A stretch of DNA of 64,000 nucleotides from Alphaproteobacteria bacterium (GCA_022822665.1 JAJEAR010000012.1:1-64000), one strand, 5' to 3'. Shown: positions 29,264 to 41,410, numbered from the stretch's first letter. The notes: generated from the sequence alone by a model not told the origin. Translations and numbers: made by a program.

Positions 29264-30638
29264 AGCGTTCCCTGTACTTTCTGACCACGGAAAGGGCGAG
29301 CAGGTTGAGCCCGAGGGTGACGACGAACAGCATCAGCCCGAGCGCGAAGGCGGCAAGGGTCTTGGCCGAGTCGAACTCCTGGTCTCCCACCAGCAGGGTG
29401 ACGATCTGCACCGTGACCGTGGTCACCGCCTCCAGCGGGTTTGCGGTGAGGTTGGCCGCGAGCCCCGCGGCCATGACCACGATCATGGTCTCGCCGATGG
29501 CGCGGGAGATCGCGAGCATGAAGGCTCCGACAATGCCGGGCAGAGCCGCGGGCAGGATCACCTGGCGAATGGTCTCCGACTGGGTGGCGCCGAGACCGTA
29601 GGACGCGTCGCGCAGCGACTGCGGGACCGCGTTGATCACGTCATCGGACAGCGAGGAGACGAACGGAATGATCATGATGCCCATGACCACGCCGGCCGCG
29701 AGCGCACTCTCGGACGCCACGTCGAGACCGATGCTGCCTCCGGACTGGCGCACGAACGGGGCGACGGTCAGGGCGGCGAAGAACCCGTAGACGACGGTCG
29801 GGATCCCGGCAAGCACCTCGAGTATCGGCTTGGCGGTGGACCTGAGCCTGGATCCCGCGTACTCGGCCATGTAGATGGCGCTCATCAGCCCGATCGGTCC
29901 GGCAACGAGCATGGCGATCAGGGTGATGAGCAGGGTTCCGGCAAACAGCGGGATGGCGCCGAACGCGCCCGATGCGCCGACCTGGTCGCTGCGGATCGCC
30001 GTCTGCGGACTCCAGTGCAGTCCGAACAGGAACTCGTGCAGGGGCACCTTCTCGAAGAACCGCAGGGTCTCGAAGATCAGGGACAGCACGATGCCGATGG
30101 TCGTCAGGATGGCGATGGTCGAGCAGGCGACCAGCACCCACAGGATGATGCGTTCGACGTGGTTGCGGGCCCGCAGTCCGGGCACCACTCGCCGCCGCGC
30201 CCAGACCAGTCCGGCCATGGCGCATGCCAGGACCACCACGACCATGGAGGCGAACCCGGTCTGGCGCAGCGACTGGTAGTGATCGGCGGCCGCCTGGAGC
30301 GCCGGGTCAACGTCACGGCTGACGATACTGCCCGCGGCCAGGTTGCGGATGTCGGTGAGCAGCAGCGCCATGCGGTCCGGATCGTCGCTGACCAGTGCTG
30401 CCGGCAGTGACTGTACGGTCAGGGCCCGCACGATGGCACCCTCGGCGCCGAGCCACACGGCCATCACGAGGACCGCCGGCAGACCGCACCAGATCGCGAC
30501 ATACCCGCCGTAATAGGTGGGAAGCGAATGCAGCGGCTGTCCGCTCGCAACGGCCAGGTTCCGCGACCGGGACCGTCCGAGAGCGTAGCCGAACAGGGCC
30601 AGAAGCAGGACTGTTGCCGCAAGGATCAAACTGTGCAC
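29256..30638 (-). CDS. pstC: Phosphate ABC transporter permease PstC
   Basis: Inner-membrane permease partner of PstA. The 460-residue chain carries an N-terminal extension of about 150 residues with two extra helices and a soluble loop before the standard PstC domain (GAIPLFAGTLLITLIAMLVA). The permease signature DASYGLGATQSETIRQVILP and FAISRAIGETMIV-like segment (MLAISRAIGETMIVVMAAG) are present. It overlaps pstA by eight bases and follows pstS after a 103-base gap with two hairpins. Confidence 0.94.
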   Translation of the reverse strand: MHSLILAATVLLLALFGYALGRSRSRNLAVASGQPLHSLPTYYGGYVAIWCGLPAVLVMAVWLGAEGAIVRALTVQSLPAALVSDDPDRMALLLTDIRNLAAGSIVSRDVDPALQAAADHYQSLRQTGFASMVVVVLACAMAGLVWARRRVVPGLRARNHVERIILWVLVACSTIAILTTIGIVLSLIFETLRFFEKVPLHEFLFGLHWSPQTAIRSDQVGASGAFGAIPLFAGTLLITLIAMLVAGPIGLMSAIYMAEYAGSRLRSTAKPILEVLAGIPTVVYGFFAALTVAPFVRQSGGSIGLDVASESALAAGVVMGIMIIPFVSSLSDDVINAVPQSLRDASYGLGATQSETIRQVILPAALPGIVGAFMLAISRAIGETMIVVMAAGLAANLTANPLEAVTTVTVQIVTLLVGDQEFDSAKTLAAFALGLMLFVVTLGLNLLALSVVRKYRERYD

Positions 30639-30665
30639 CGCCTGGCCCCTCGATGCCCTGTCCTC

Positions 30666-30719
30666 CCGGCAGCATCACTGCCGGACAGCCGACGCCCGGG
30701 GCAGACCCCGGGCGCCGGC
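30666..30719 (-). other. Two tandem hairpins in the pstS-pstC gap
   Basis: Stem one, next to pstS: bases 30688-30701 pair with 30706-30719, 14 pairs with one mismatch and loop CAGA. Stem two: CCGGCAG (30666-30672) and CTGCCGG (30678-30684), perfect, loop CATCA. Neither has a strong T-run. Their place after the binding-protein gene suggests partial termination or 3'-end protection of pstS mRNA, so that pstS exceeds pstCAB. Confidence 0.6.
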
Positions 30720-30741
30720 CAGTGTATCACACGCAGCCGGA

Positions 30742-31794
30742 TCAGAGCCCGGCCAGGCGTGTCATCCTGGCTCCGTCTTCCTGGTATTTCTTCAGGTCTG
30801 CCGCCGGAAGCGGGATCAGGCCCTTGTCGGTCAGGTACCCGTCCTCGCCGGCAGCCCGCTCGCTGGTGAACTCGGCGACGTATTCCGCAATGCCCGGGAT
30901 CACGCCGACATGCGCCTTCTTGACGTAGAAGAACAGGGACCGGGAGATGCCGTAGGCTCCTCCGGCAATGTTCTCGAAGGTCGGGGCAACGCCATCGACC
31001 TCGGAACCCCGGACCTTGTCGGCGTTCTGGTCGAGGAAGCTGAAGCCGAAGATGCCAAGCGCGTTCGGATTGGCCTCGAGCTTCTGGACGATCAGGTTGT
31101 CGTTTTCCCCGGCCTCGATGAACCGGCCGTCCTCGCGCATGCTGTCGGACACGGCGCGGAACGCCTTCTTGCCCTTGTCCTTGCGCAGCTGCTTCAGCAT
31201 CGGGAAGGCCTTGGCGCCGTCACGCATCGCGAGCTCGACGAAGGCGTCGCGGGTACCCGAGGTCGGGGGCGGCCCGAGAACCTCGATCTCGACGTCGGGC
31301 AGGGACGCGTCGATCTGGGACCAGCGCTCGTAGGGGTTGTCGACCAGCTTGCCGTCGACCGGAACCTGCTTGGCCAGTGCCATGAAGATCTGCTTCTCGC
31401 TGAGCTTCATGACCTGGCCCGCCTTGGAATTGGCGAGCACGATACCGTCGTAGCCGACCTTGATCTCGACGATATCCTCGATGCCGTTCTTGCCGCAGGT
31501 ATCGATCTCGGACTGCTTGATCCGGCGCGAGGCATTGGTGATGTCCGGATGCTCCGGTCCGACGCCGGCGCAGAACAGCTTCAGGCCACCGCCCGAACCG
31601 GTGCTCTCGACCACCGGGGTCTTCATGCCGGTATTCTTGCCGAAGTTCTCGGCGACGACGGTCGAGAACGGGAAGACGGTGGAGGATCCGACGATGCGGA
31701 TCTGGTCGCGGGCATCGGCCGATTGGGCCGACATCAGCGCCGCAAGGGCAACACCGCCGACTGTCAGGACGGCAGCGCGTGGAATGAGGGTCAT
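30742..31794 (-). CDS. pstS: Phosphate-binding protein PstS
   Basis: Periplasmic phosphate receptor of the Pst importer. The 350-residue precursor has a signal peptide (TLIPRAAVLTVGGVALAALM, cleavage near the SADA segment at about 26-29) and a PBP fold with the phosphate-binding loop IVGSSTVFPFST, ESTGSGGG and GPPPTSGTRDAFVELA. A TGGAG lies about ten bases before the ATG. A Pho-box candidate lies 76 bases upstream, between phoR and this gene. Confidence 0.96.
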   Translation of the reverse strand: MTLIPRAAVLTVGGVALAALMSAQSADARDQIRIVGSSTVFPFSTVVAENFGKNTGMKTPVVESTGSGGGLKLFCAGVGPEHPDITNASRRIKQSEIDTCGKNGIEDIVEIKVGYDGIVLANSKAGQVMKLSEKQIFMALAKQVPVDGKLVDNPYERWSQIDASLPDVEIEVLGPPPTSGTRDAFVELAMRDGAKAFPMLKQLRKDKGKKAFRAVSDSMREDGRFIEAGENDNLIVQKLEANPNALGIFGFSFLDQNADKVRGSEVDGVAPTFENIAGGAYGISRSLFFYVKKAHVGVIPGIAEYVAEFTSERAAGEDGYLTDKGLIPLPAADLKKYQEDGARMTRLAGL

Positions 31795-31869
31795 GGTGCG
31801 GTTCTCCAGCAGGATCGGAAGCGTGGCGCACCGATGACGGGCTCAGCCATCATCGGGCAGGCGGAGCCT

Positions 31870-31887
31870 ATCACCGCTGTGTGACAG
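31870..31887 (-). promoter_or_regulatory. Pho-box candidate upstream of pstS
   Basis: Reading on the minus strand: CTGTCAC, spacer ACAG, CGGTGAT. The 7-4-7 layout and the first half-site match the PhoB consensus well; the second half-site matches at five of seven positions. It lies 76 bases upstream of the pstS start and 12 bases after the phoR stop. PhoB control of pstSCAB-phoU-phoB is established in relatives; binding here is inferred. Confidence 0.5.
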
Positions 31888-31898
31888 TTGTGTTGCGC

Positions 31899-33284
31899 TC
31901 AGCCTTCCGGTGCGGCCGGAAGGAACACCGTAAAGGTGCTGCCCGTGCCCACCTCGCTGGTGATCGCGAGCGTCCCCCGGTGCCGGGCGATGATGTGCTT
32001 GACGATTGCAAGCCCGAGCCCGGTGCCGCCGAGCTTGCGCGACCGGGCGCTGTCCACCCGGTAGAATCGCTCGGTCAGTCTCGGGATGTGTTCGCGCGCG
32101 ATCCCCTCTCCCTGGTCACTGATCGCGATTGCAACCATTTCCGCGTCCCCGTCGCGGACCGGCGGCTCGACGTCGTCCGCCATCATCGCCTCTATCCTGA
32201 CCACGCTGTCGGAACGGCCGTACTTGATGGCGTTGTCAACCAGGTTCTGGGTAACCTGCAGCAGCTCGTCGAGATCGCCGATCACATCGGGCAGCCCGCC
32301 CCGGATGCCGGACTCGATCGTCATGCCCTTCTGGCTCGCCACGTAGCGGGCATCGGCAACCGTCCGCTCGATCACCCGGTCGATGGAGACGGTCTCGGTC
32401 GGCAGGTGGTGTTCCCGGGCCTCGATACGCGTCAGGGACAGGAGATCCTCGACCAACTGGGTCATCCGTGTCGACTGGCTGTACATGATGCCAAGGAACC
32501 GGGTACGCGCCTCGGCGTCATCGCGGGCCGGTCCCATCAGGGTTTCGACGAACCCGTGCAGGATCGCGAGCGGCGTCCGCAGCTCATGGCTGACGTTGGC
32601 CACGAACTCGACCCGCATCTGCTCCGCGCGCCGGGCTTCGGTCAGGCTGGTAAACGCGAGCAGGCAGGTCGCGCCAGGATCATCCCCGATCGGCGAGACC
32701 CGCACCCGGTAGACCGACTCCGCCGGGCCGATCCCGGCGATTTCGATATCCCTGCCTTCTCCGCCCTGGCGCACCACACCGAGCGCCGAGAGCAGGTTCG
32801 GCTCCCGCAGGACCGTCTTCAGGTCCCGCCCGGCCAGCGCCTCGCCGAAGGCCCGGGCCGCCGCCGCATTCGCGAGCGAGATGCGGTCATCCGGACCGAT
32901 GACCATGATCGGGTCCGGAAGTTCGGCCACGATGCGGCGCAACCCGTCGGTCTCCGCACGGATGCGGTCCTGGCCGGACTCGTCCTCGCGCAGGCGCCGG
33001 ATCAGCGCTCCCGCGAGATCGGCGAGATCGCCGTTGCCGTCGGCGAGCCGGGCAAGCTCACCGTTCCCGGCGCCGGCGCGCAGGGATCGGGCGACGGTGG
33101 CAAGTCCCTTCGCGTGAAGGGACACCAGCACGGCTGCAACCGCGGTCGCGAGCACCCAGCCGGCCACCATGGCGAGAAACGAAACCCCCGGGGTGAATGC
33201 CGCAACCACGCCGATCCCGGCAGCAAACGCGGCGCCGAGCGCCGCGGTCCCCAGAAGGCTGCCGGCTGTCCACCTGCCTGACAC
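31899..33284 (-). CDS. phoR: Phosphate regulon sensor kinase PhoR
   Basis: Membrane histidine kinase for PhoB. The 461-residue protein has two N-terminal helices within residues 1-60 and no sizeable periplasmic domain, then a PAS domain (LRRIVAELPDPIMVIGPDD). The HisKA H-box is VSHELRTPLAILHG, followed by N-box NLVDNAIKYG, G1 SDQGEGIA and G2 GGTGLGLAIVKHI. Lack of a periplasmic sensor fits the known model in which Pst/PhoU provides the signal. It is 28 bases after maeB and upstream of the pstS promoter. Confidence 0.94.
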   Translation of the reverse strand: MSGRWTAGSLLGTAALGAAFAAGIGVVAAFTPGVSFLAMVAGWVLATAVAAVLVSLHAKGLATVARSLRAGAGNGELARLADGNGDLADLAGALIRRLREDESGQDRIRAETDGLRRIVAELPDPIMVIGPDDRISLANAAAARAFGEALAGRDLKTVLREPNLLSALGVVRQGGEGRDIEIAGIGPAESVYRVRVSPIGDDPGATCLLAFTSLTEARRAEQMRVEFVANVSHELRTPLAILHGFVETLMGPARDDAEARTRFLGIMYSQSTRMTQLVEDLLSLTRIEAREHHLPTETVSIDRVIERTVADARYVASQKGMTIESGIRGGLPDVIGDLDELLQVTQNLVDNAIKYGRSDSVVRIEAMMADDVEPPVRDGDAEMVAIAISDQGEGIAREHIPRLTERFYRVDSARSRKLGGTGLGLAIVKHIIARHRGTLAITSEVGTGSTFTVFLPAAPEG

Positions 33285-33312
33285 CGATCGTGCGCCCTCT
33301 CACCCGCGGGGC

Positions 33313-35574
<2,262 letters not shown>

Positions 35575-35737
35575 CGACTCCCGTCCCCCTCCTGGATCGC
35601 AGGACCCGTACATGCACGGGTCCATGCCGAGCGGAAGCGTAGCACCAATGCGGGTAACCGGCAGCATGCGCACGGCCGGCATGATGCCAACCGGCCGCCG
35701 GGCGTGATACAGTCCCGGCCCCTCGGACCCGAACGGA

Positions 35738-38392
35738 GTGAACCGGATTTCCGCATCGTCCCGACAGGATCGCAGTGCCAGCGGCACCCTGACGCCGATG
35801 CTGGCGCAGTACTTCGAAATCAAGAAGGAACATCCGGATACGCTCCTGTTCTACCGCATGGGCGATTTCTACGAGATGTTCTTCACCGACGCGGTCGAGG
35901 CGGCCGGGGCGCTCGACATCACGCTCACCCGGCGGGGCCGCCACCACGGCGAGGACATCCCGATGTGCGGGGTCCCGGTCCATTCCGCCGACGCCTACCT
36001 GTCGCGGCTGATCCGCAAGGGGTTCCGGGTTGCCATCTGCGACCAGGTGGAGGCGCCGGAGGAGGCACGCAGGCGCGGGTCGAAACAGCTGGTCCGCCGC
36101 GCGATCTCCAGGGTGATCACCCCGGGCACACTCACCGAAGACACGCTGCTCGAGCCGGGCCGCAACAACTTCCTCGCCGGGCTTGCCGAGCTGCGCGGGA
36201 CCTGCGGCGTCGCCTGGGTCGACATCTCGACCGGGACCTTCCTGGTCCAGGAGACCGACCGCGACGGCCTGGCCCTGCTCCTGGCGCGGATTGCGCCGAG
36301 TGAACTGCTGGTGCCGGATCGCCTGGATGCCAACGCGCTCGATGACTGGCGGGACATCCTGGTTCCACAGCCATCGGCGCGGTTCGACAGCATCAACGGG
36401 GAACGGCGGCTGAAGGCGCTGTTCGGCGTCGATGCCCTGGACGGGTACGGCAGTTTTTCCCGGGTGGAACTGGCCGCGGCAGGGGCACTCGTCGACTACC
36501 TTGACCTCACCCAGCAGGGCAGGCTGCCCAGGCTTCGGCCACCCGCCCGCTGCAACGGTGCCGACACCGTGGTCATCGACACGGCGACACGCACCAACCT
36601 CGAGCTGCTGCGAACCCTGGGCGGTGACCGGCGCGGCAGCCTGCTCGGGGTCATCGACCGCACCGCGACCAGCGCCGGCGCACGGTTGCTCGCCGACCGC
36701 CTCGCCGCGCCTCTTACCGACCCGGCAGCGATCGACGCCCGCCTCGACGAGGTCGCGCACTTTGCCACCCGCCCGGAACTGCGCGCCGACGTGCGCAACC
36801 GGCTTGCGACCATGACCGATCTCGAGCGAGCCGTCTCGCGGCTGTCGCTCGAGCGCGGCGGGCCCCGTGACCTCGCAGCAATTCGCGACGGGCTCGACTG
36901 TGCCGGCGGCCTCGCGGCCCTGCTTGCGGATGCGCCGGGCGGGATCGGCGCGATCGCCGCGGCGCTCGACGGCCACGGTGACCTTGTCGCCCTGCTCGAG
37001 GCGGCACTGGTCGAGCGCCCGGGCCTTGCGGCTCGCGACGGCGGGTTCATCGCCGCTGGACATGACGGGGACCTCGATCGCCTGCGCTCGCTGCGCGACG
37101 ACAGCCGGCGCATGATCGCCGCCCTCCAGCAGCGCTACGCCGAGGAGACCGGCGTTGCATCGCTCAAGGTCCGGCACAACAACGTGCTGGGCTACTTCGT
37201 CGAGGTGACCGCGGTCCAGGCCGGAAAGGTGCAGGCGCACCAGGACTTCATTCATCGCCAGACCATGGCCAATACAATGCGGTTTACCACCGCCGAGCTC
37301 GGCGAACTCGAGCGTGACCTGGGCCAGGCGGCGGACCGCGCGCTTGCACTGGAACTCGAGCTGTTCCGGTTCCTGGTCGAACAGGTCTGCGCCCGCGCCG
37401 GTGCGATCGACCGTGCGGCGGCGGCGCTGGCACGGCTCGATGTTGCCTCCTCGCTGGCGGATCTCGGCGTTGATCGTTCGTGGGTGCGCCCGCGGATCGA
37501 TCACAGCCTTGACTTCACGGTGAGTGAAGGCCGTCACCCGGTGGTCGAGGCCCTGGCAGCCGAGGGCGAGCCGTTTGTCGCCAACGGTTGCGATCTTGCC
37601 CGCGACCAGCGCCTGTGGCTGGTTACGGGCCCCAACATGGCCGGCAAGTCGACCTTCCTGCGCCAGAACGCGCTGATCGCCGTACTTGCGCAGACCGGCA
37701 GCTTCGTGCCGGCGCGGGACGCGCACATCGGTGTCATCGACCGGCTGTTCAGCCGGGTCGGGGCGGCGGACGACCTGGCGCGCGGGCGCTCGACCTTCAT
37801 GGTGGAGATGGTCGAGACCGCCGCCATCCTCAACCAGGCGACGGAACGCTCGCTGGTCATCCTTGACGAGATCGGTCGCGGCACCGCGACCTGGGACGGG
37901 CTCTCGATCGCCTGGGCGGTGCTCGAACACCTGCACGAAGTCAACGCGAGCCGCACCCTGTTCGCCACCCACTTCCACGAGCTCACCGTGCTTGCCGATA
38001 CCCTGCCGGCGCTTGCCTGCTGCACCATGCGCATCAGGGAATGGAACGACGATATCGTCTTCCTGCACGAGGTTGTCCGCGGCACGGCGGACCGCTCCTA
38101 CGGCATCCATGTCGCCCGGCGCGCCGGCCTGCCGGGCGCGGTGATCGAACGGGCGCGCGACGTTCTCGACCGGCTGGAAAGCGACGAGCGGTCCGGGACC
38201 GCGCGCCGCCTGATCGAGGAACTGCCCCTGTTCCGCTCGGTTCCGCTGCCTCCGCCTCCGGAACACGGGGAACCGGACCCGCTGGCCGGGCGGCTGCGCG
38301 AACTCGACCCCGACAGGTTGACCCCGTTCGCGGCACTGGAAATGCTCTACGAGCTGAAGGAACTGGCAAGCGACAGTGACGGCGACCGGTAG
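35738..38392 (+). CDS. mutS: DNA mismatch repair protein MutS
   Basis: Recognises mismatches and small loops, then recruits MutL. The 884-residue protein has the mismatch-binding GDFYEMF motif (F-Y-E) near residue 42, the core and clamp domains, and the ABC-type ATPase with Walker [10 protein letters not shown] near 631, [14 protein letters not shown], and Walker [17 protein letters not shown]. The last segment has Trp where most relatives have Phe or Tyr; the hydrophobic position is kept. C-terminal [19 protein letters not shown] is typical. The start is GTG 35738, 163 bases from the divergent maeB. Confidence 0.96.
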   Translation: MNRISASSRQDRSASGTLTPMLAQYFEIKKEHPDTLLFYRMGDFYEMFFTDAVEAAGALDITLTRRGRHHGEDIPMCGVPVHSADAYLSRLIRKGFRVAICDQVEAPEEARRRGSKQLVRRAISRVITPGTLTEDTLLEPGRNNFLAGLAELRGTCGVAWVDISTGTFLVQETDRDGLALLLARIAPSELLVPDRLDANALDDWRDILVPQPSARFDSINGERRLKALFGVDALDGYGSFSRVELAAAGALVDYLDLTQQGRLPRLRPPARCNGADTVVIDTATRTNLELLRTLGGDRRGSLLGVIDRTATSAGARLLADRLAAPLTDPAAIDARLDEVAHFATRPELRADVRNRLATMTDLERAVSRLSLERGGPRDLAAIRDGLDCAGGLAALLADAPGGIGAIAAALDGHGDLVALLEAALVERPGLAARDGGFIAAGHDGDLDRLRSLRDDSRRMIAALQQRYAEETGVASLKVRHNNVLGYFVEVTAVQAGKVQAHQDFIHRQTMANTMRFTTAELGELERDLGQAADRALALELELFRFLVEQVCARAGAIDRAAAALARLDVASSLADLGVDRSWVRPRIDHSLDFTVSEGRHPVVEALAAEGEPFVANGCDLARDQRLWLVTGPNMAGKSTFLRQNALIAVLAQTGSFVPARDAHIGVIDRLFSRVGAADDLARGRSTFMVEMVETAAILNQATERSLVILDEIGRGTATWDGLSIAWAVLEHLHEVNASRTLFATHFHELTVLADTLPALACCTMRIREWNDDIVFLHEVVRGTADRSYGIHVARRAGLPGAVIERARDVLDRLESDERSGTARRLIEELPLFRSVPLPPPPEHGEPDPLAGRLRELDPDRLTPFAALEMLYELKELASDSDGDR

Positions 38393-38405
38393 GGGACGCG
38401 ACAGG

Positions 38406-39575
38406 ATGGACTTTGCACTGAGCGACGAGCAGCACGCGATCCGCGACATGGCCGAACGGTTTGCCGGAGACCGGCTCGCTCCCGGATACCTCGCGCGCGA
38501 CGGCGAGGCGGAACTGGACCGGGGGCTGGTCCGCGAGATGGGCGAACTCGGACTGATCGGAGCCGAACTGCCGGTGGAAACGGGCGGTGCGGGCGCCGAC
38601 GCGGTGACCGCCGGCCTCATCATGGAGGCGATCAGCCGCGCCGACATGAATGTCGCCTACGTCCCGATGCTGACCGGGCTGGTCGGTGCGATCCTGGCGG
38701 ACCACGCGCCCGTTGACCTGGCCCGGGACACGATCGGCCGTGCCTGCGCCGGCGAAATCCTGCTGGGACTCGCGCTTACCGAGCCGGCCGGCGGTTCGGA
38801 CGCAGCCAGTCTGCGATTGTCCGCTCGGCGCACCAACGACGGCTACGTGCTGAACGGCGAGAAGACGTCGATCTCGCTTGCCACCCAGGCCGACGAGATC
38901 CTGGTGTTCGCGCGGACCGGCAGTATCGGGGAACGCGCCCACGGGATCACGGCGCTGCTGGTTCCGGGAAACGCGCCGGGCCTGGAGCGGACCGGGTTCG
39001 ACGACGTGGGTTCGAGGGTGGTCGGCCGCGGCTCGCTGTTCTTCGATGACGTGCGCGTGGAGGACGCGCGCCGGGTCGGCCCGGAAGGGGCCGGGTTCCG
39101 GCAGGTCATGGGCGGGTTCGACTATTCGCGCGCCCTGATCGGACTGCAGTGCCTGTCCACGGCGCAGGCCTCACTGTCGGAGACCTGGGAGCATGTCCGC
39201 GAGCGCGAGGCTTTCGGCAAGCCGCTCGCCGCCTTCCAGGGCGTGACCTTTCCGCTGGCCGAGGCGGAGACCATGCTCGAGGCGGCACGCCTGCTCTGTT
39301 ACAAGACGCTGTGGCTGCGTGACCGGGGCGAGCCGCATACCGCCGAGGCGGCGATGGTGAAGTGGTGGGCGCCGAAGGTTGCCTTCGACGTGGTGCACCA
39401 GTGCCTGCTGCTGCATGGTCACTCGGGCTACAGCCGCGACCTCGCGCACCAGCAGCGCATGCGTGACATTCTCGGCCTGCAGATCGGCGACGGGACCGCT
39501 CAGGTCCAGAAGCTGATCATCGCACGCGAACGCGCGGGCCGGGTCGCGCTCGACCGCGCTACTCCGACGGCATGA
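38406..39575 (+). CDS. Acyl-CoA dehydrogenase
   Basis: FAD enzyme that desaturates an acyl-CoA at C2-C3. From ATG 38406 it is 389 residues with the three usual domains: N-terminal helices (FALSDEQHAIRDMAERF), the middle beta domain with LALTEPAGGSDAASL, and the C-terminal helices with REREAFGKPLAAFQG and HGHSGYSRDLAHQQRMRDI. The helix segment ADMNVAYVPMLTGLVGAIL recalls cyclohexane-carboxyl-CoA dehydrogenases of benzoate-type pathways, but the substrate cannot be fixed from sequence. It follows mutS closely and ends in a 17-base overlap with a convergent small gene. Confidence 0.9.
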   Translation: MDFALSDEQHAIRDMAERFAGDRLAPGYLARDGEAELDRGLVREMGELGLIGAELPVETGGAGADAVTAGLIMEAISRADMNVAYVPMLTGLVGAILADHAPVDLARDTIGRACAGEILLGLALTEPAGGSDAASLRLSARRTNDGYVLNGEKTSISLATQADEILVFARTGSIGERAHGITALLVPGNAPGLERTGFDDVGSRVVGRGSLFFDDVRVEDARRVGPEGAGFRQVMGGFDYSRALIGLQCLSTAQASLSETWEHVREREAFGKPLAAFQGVTFPLAEAETMLEAARLLCYKTLWLRDRGEPHTAEAAMVKWWAPKVAFDVVHQCLLLHGHSGYSRDLAHQQRMRDILGLQIGDGTAQVQKLIIARERAGRVALDRATPTA

Positions 39576-39828
39576 CGGCCGCATTCCAGATCACCGTGCC
39601 GAGCACCGTGCCGCGGACCGTGACGTCGCGGTCAAGCCAGGCCTCGAACCGGTCGGCCGATGCCGCGGCCAGGTCCTCGACCCGGCCCGGCATGTCGGTA
39701 CCCACGGCGACCAGCAGCAGCTCCTCTCCCTCGTCGGAAACCAGGTGAACCGGACCGCCGGACGGCACCTGCCCGTCGAACAGCGGCAGGCGCATGACCC
39801 GGCCGGTGCGGCTGTCCTGTCGCTCCAC
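39559..39828 (-). CDS. Small protein of unknown function downstream of sco
   Basis: An 89-residue protein that I cannot assign to a family. It appears to be a small beta-rich domain (PVHLVSDEGEELLLVAVG, DVTVRGTVLGTVIWNAAVM) without signal peptide, helix or metal motif. Start GTG 39828 sits in TAGTG shared with the sco stop, so it is very likely translated from the same message. It overlaps the convergent acyl-CoA dehydrogenase gene by 17 bases. Coding is supported by position and composition rather than homology. Confidence 0.6.
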   Translation of the reverse strand: MERQDSRTGRVMRLPLFDGQVPSGGPVHLVSDEGEELLLVAVGTDMPGRVEDLAAASADRFEAWLDRDVTVRGTVLGTVIWNAAVMPSE

Positions 39829-40424
39829 TACAGCACCTCCCTCAGCGCGGCGGCGAGTTCGTCCGCCGTGACCGCGTGGCCGAAGTGTCGCAGGAAACCG
39901 CCGCCGGGCGCCATCAGGTAGGTGACGGTGGAGTGATCCACCAGGTAGTCGGCCGCGTCCTCGGTCTCGGACTTCTGGTAGTACACCCGGTAGGCCCGGG
40001 CAACATCGGCGATCTGGCGCGCCGTCCCGGTCAGGAAGCTGAAGGCGGGGTGAAAGTGATCATGGTGGGCCGCCATCACCTCGACGGTATCGCGTTCCGG
40101 GTCGACGGTGATGAACAGCGGCTTCACCTTTCCGGCCTGCTCTCCCAGCTGCTCGAGGGCCTCCGTGATGGTCAGCAATCCGAGCGGGCAGACGTCGGGG
40201 CAATAGGTGTAACCGAAGTAGACCAGGGTATGACGGTCCTCGTAGTCGGCCTCGGTAACCGTCCGGCCAGTATGGTCGACGAGGCTGAAGGAACCGCCGA
40301 CCAGGTCGCTTCCCCGCGACCCGCCGCCCCGCCAGGTGTCCACCATCCAGAAGCCGCCGCCCAGCGCGCCGGCGAACATCAGCGCGAGAGCGCCGAGGAC
40401 GAGCAGGAAGGTCCGTTTCGACAT
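39828..40424 (-). CDS. SCO1/SenC family copper chaperone-like protein
   Basis: Thioredoxin-fold protein anchored in the inner membrane facing the periplasm; family members deliver copper or reduce cysteines for cytochrome oxidase CuA. The 198 residues include a signal anchor (FLLVLGALALMFAGALGGG), FGYTYCPDVCPLGLLTI with the CxxxC copper pair, ITVDPERDT, and the distal His of LVDHSTVTYLM. No oxidase genes are nearby; the gene instead closes a molybdenum hydroxylase operon, eight bases after the amidohydrolase. Confidence 0.92.
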   Translation of the reverse strand: MSKRTFLLVLGALALMFAGALGGGFWMVDTWRGGGSRGSDLVGGSFSLVDHTGRTVTEADYEDRHTLVYFGYTYCPDVCPLGLLTITEALEQLGEQAGKVKPLFITVDPERDTVEVMAAHHDHFHPAFSFLTGTARQIADVARAYRVYYQKSETEDAADYLVDHSTVTYLMAPGGGFLRHFGHAVTADELAAALREVL

Positions 40425-40432
40425 CGCCCTCC

Positions 40433-41410
40433 TCAGACACCAAACAGCCGGCGCGCCGTGCCGGTGAACATGGCCTCGGTCGCTTCGGCACCGAGGCCGG
40501 CCTGCTCGACCACCGCGCGCGGGTCCGGATCGCCGATCGGAAACGGGTAGTCGGACCCGAGCATGATGCGTTCGACACCCGCCATCTCGACCAGGAAGCG
40601 CAGGATCCGCGGCTGGAACACCACGCTGTCGAAGTACAGCAGGGCGAACTGCTCCACCGGGTCGACCACGAGGTCCGGGAAGGCGCGGTGATTGCGCTCG
40701 AGCCGGCCAAGCATGTAGGGCAGCGCCCCGCCACCGGTGGAGGCCACGAGCACCAGGCCGGCAAACCGCGAAAGATGACCCTTGAACAGCAGCCGGCTGA
40801 CGGCGGTCGACACGTCCGAGACCCGCCCGACCGCGTTCATCATCTGCATGTCATGCAGGCGGGCATCGGCGGAGCCGAACATCGGGTGAACGATTACCGG
40901 GACCGCGAGTTCCGCCGCTGTCTCCCAGAACGGGTCCAGGTCGGGGTCGTCGAGCGAGCCGGAACCGCCCCGGTTCTGGGTCCCGATCATCGCGCCCGGC
41001 ATGCCGTCCCTGACCGCCTCGCGCAGCACCCGGGCGGCGAGGGCGCCCGACTGCAGCGGGACCGTCGCCAGCGGGAGCACCCCGTCGCGGTCGCGGCACT
41101 CGGCGAGCATTCCCTCGTTCAGGAACCGCGACCAGTCCGCGCCTTCCTCGGCGGGCAGCTCGTAGCCGAAGGCGTCGAGCCAGCCGCCGGCGAGTTGCAG
41201 GTCGATGCCGGCGCCGGCGAGGAACCGCTGCCGCGGTCCGAAGTGGCGCAGCCCCGGCATGATCGGTCGGGTTGGCGGTCCGCCGGCAAATGCGAGCCGA
41301 AGCTCGTCCGCATCGCGCAGCAGCGAGACCGACGGAAACTGTCCCGGCCGGGCCGCCAGGGCGTCGAGCGTGCCCTGGGGCAGCAGGTGGGCGTGGATAT
41401 CGATGATCAT
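40433..41410 (-). CDS. ACMSD-like amidohydrolase family protein
   Basis: TIM-barrel metal hydrolase/decarboxylase related to 2-amino-3-carboxymuconate-6-semialdehyde decarboxylase (COG2159). The 325 residues have H6-A-H8 at the end of strand one, IVHPMF for the third ligand and LGSDYPF for the aspartate, so one metal site can form. Where relatives have a catalytic His before GGG (often AHGGGALPY), this protein has AST-GGG (Ser224, Thr225), so that His is absent. The ATG overlaps the molybdenum hydroxylase large-subunit stop as ATGA, implying a shared pathway. Confidence 0.85.
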   Translation of the reverse strand: MIIDIHAHLLPQGTLDALAARPGQFPSVSLLRDADELRLAFAGGPPTRPIMPGLRHFGPRQRFLAGAGIDLQLAGGWLDAFGYELPAEEGADWSRFLNEGMLAECRDRDGVLPLATVPLQSGALAARVLREAVRDGMPGAMIGTQNRGGSGSLDDPDLDPFWETAAELAVPVIVHPMFGSADARLHDMQMMNAVGRVSDVSTAVSRLLFKGHLSRFAGLVLVASTGGGALPYMLGRLERNHRAFPDLVVDPVEQFALLYFDSVVFQPRILRFLVEMAGVERIMLGSDYPFPIGDPDPRAVVEQAGLGAEATEAMFTGTARRLFGV

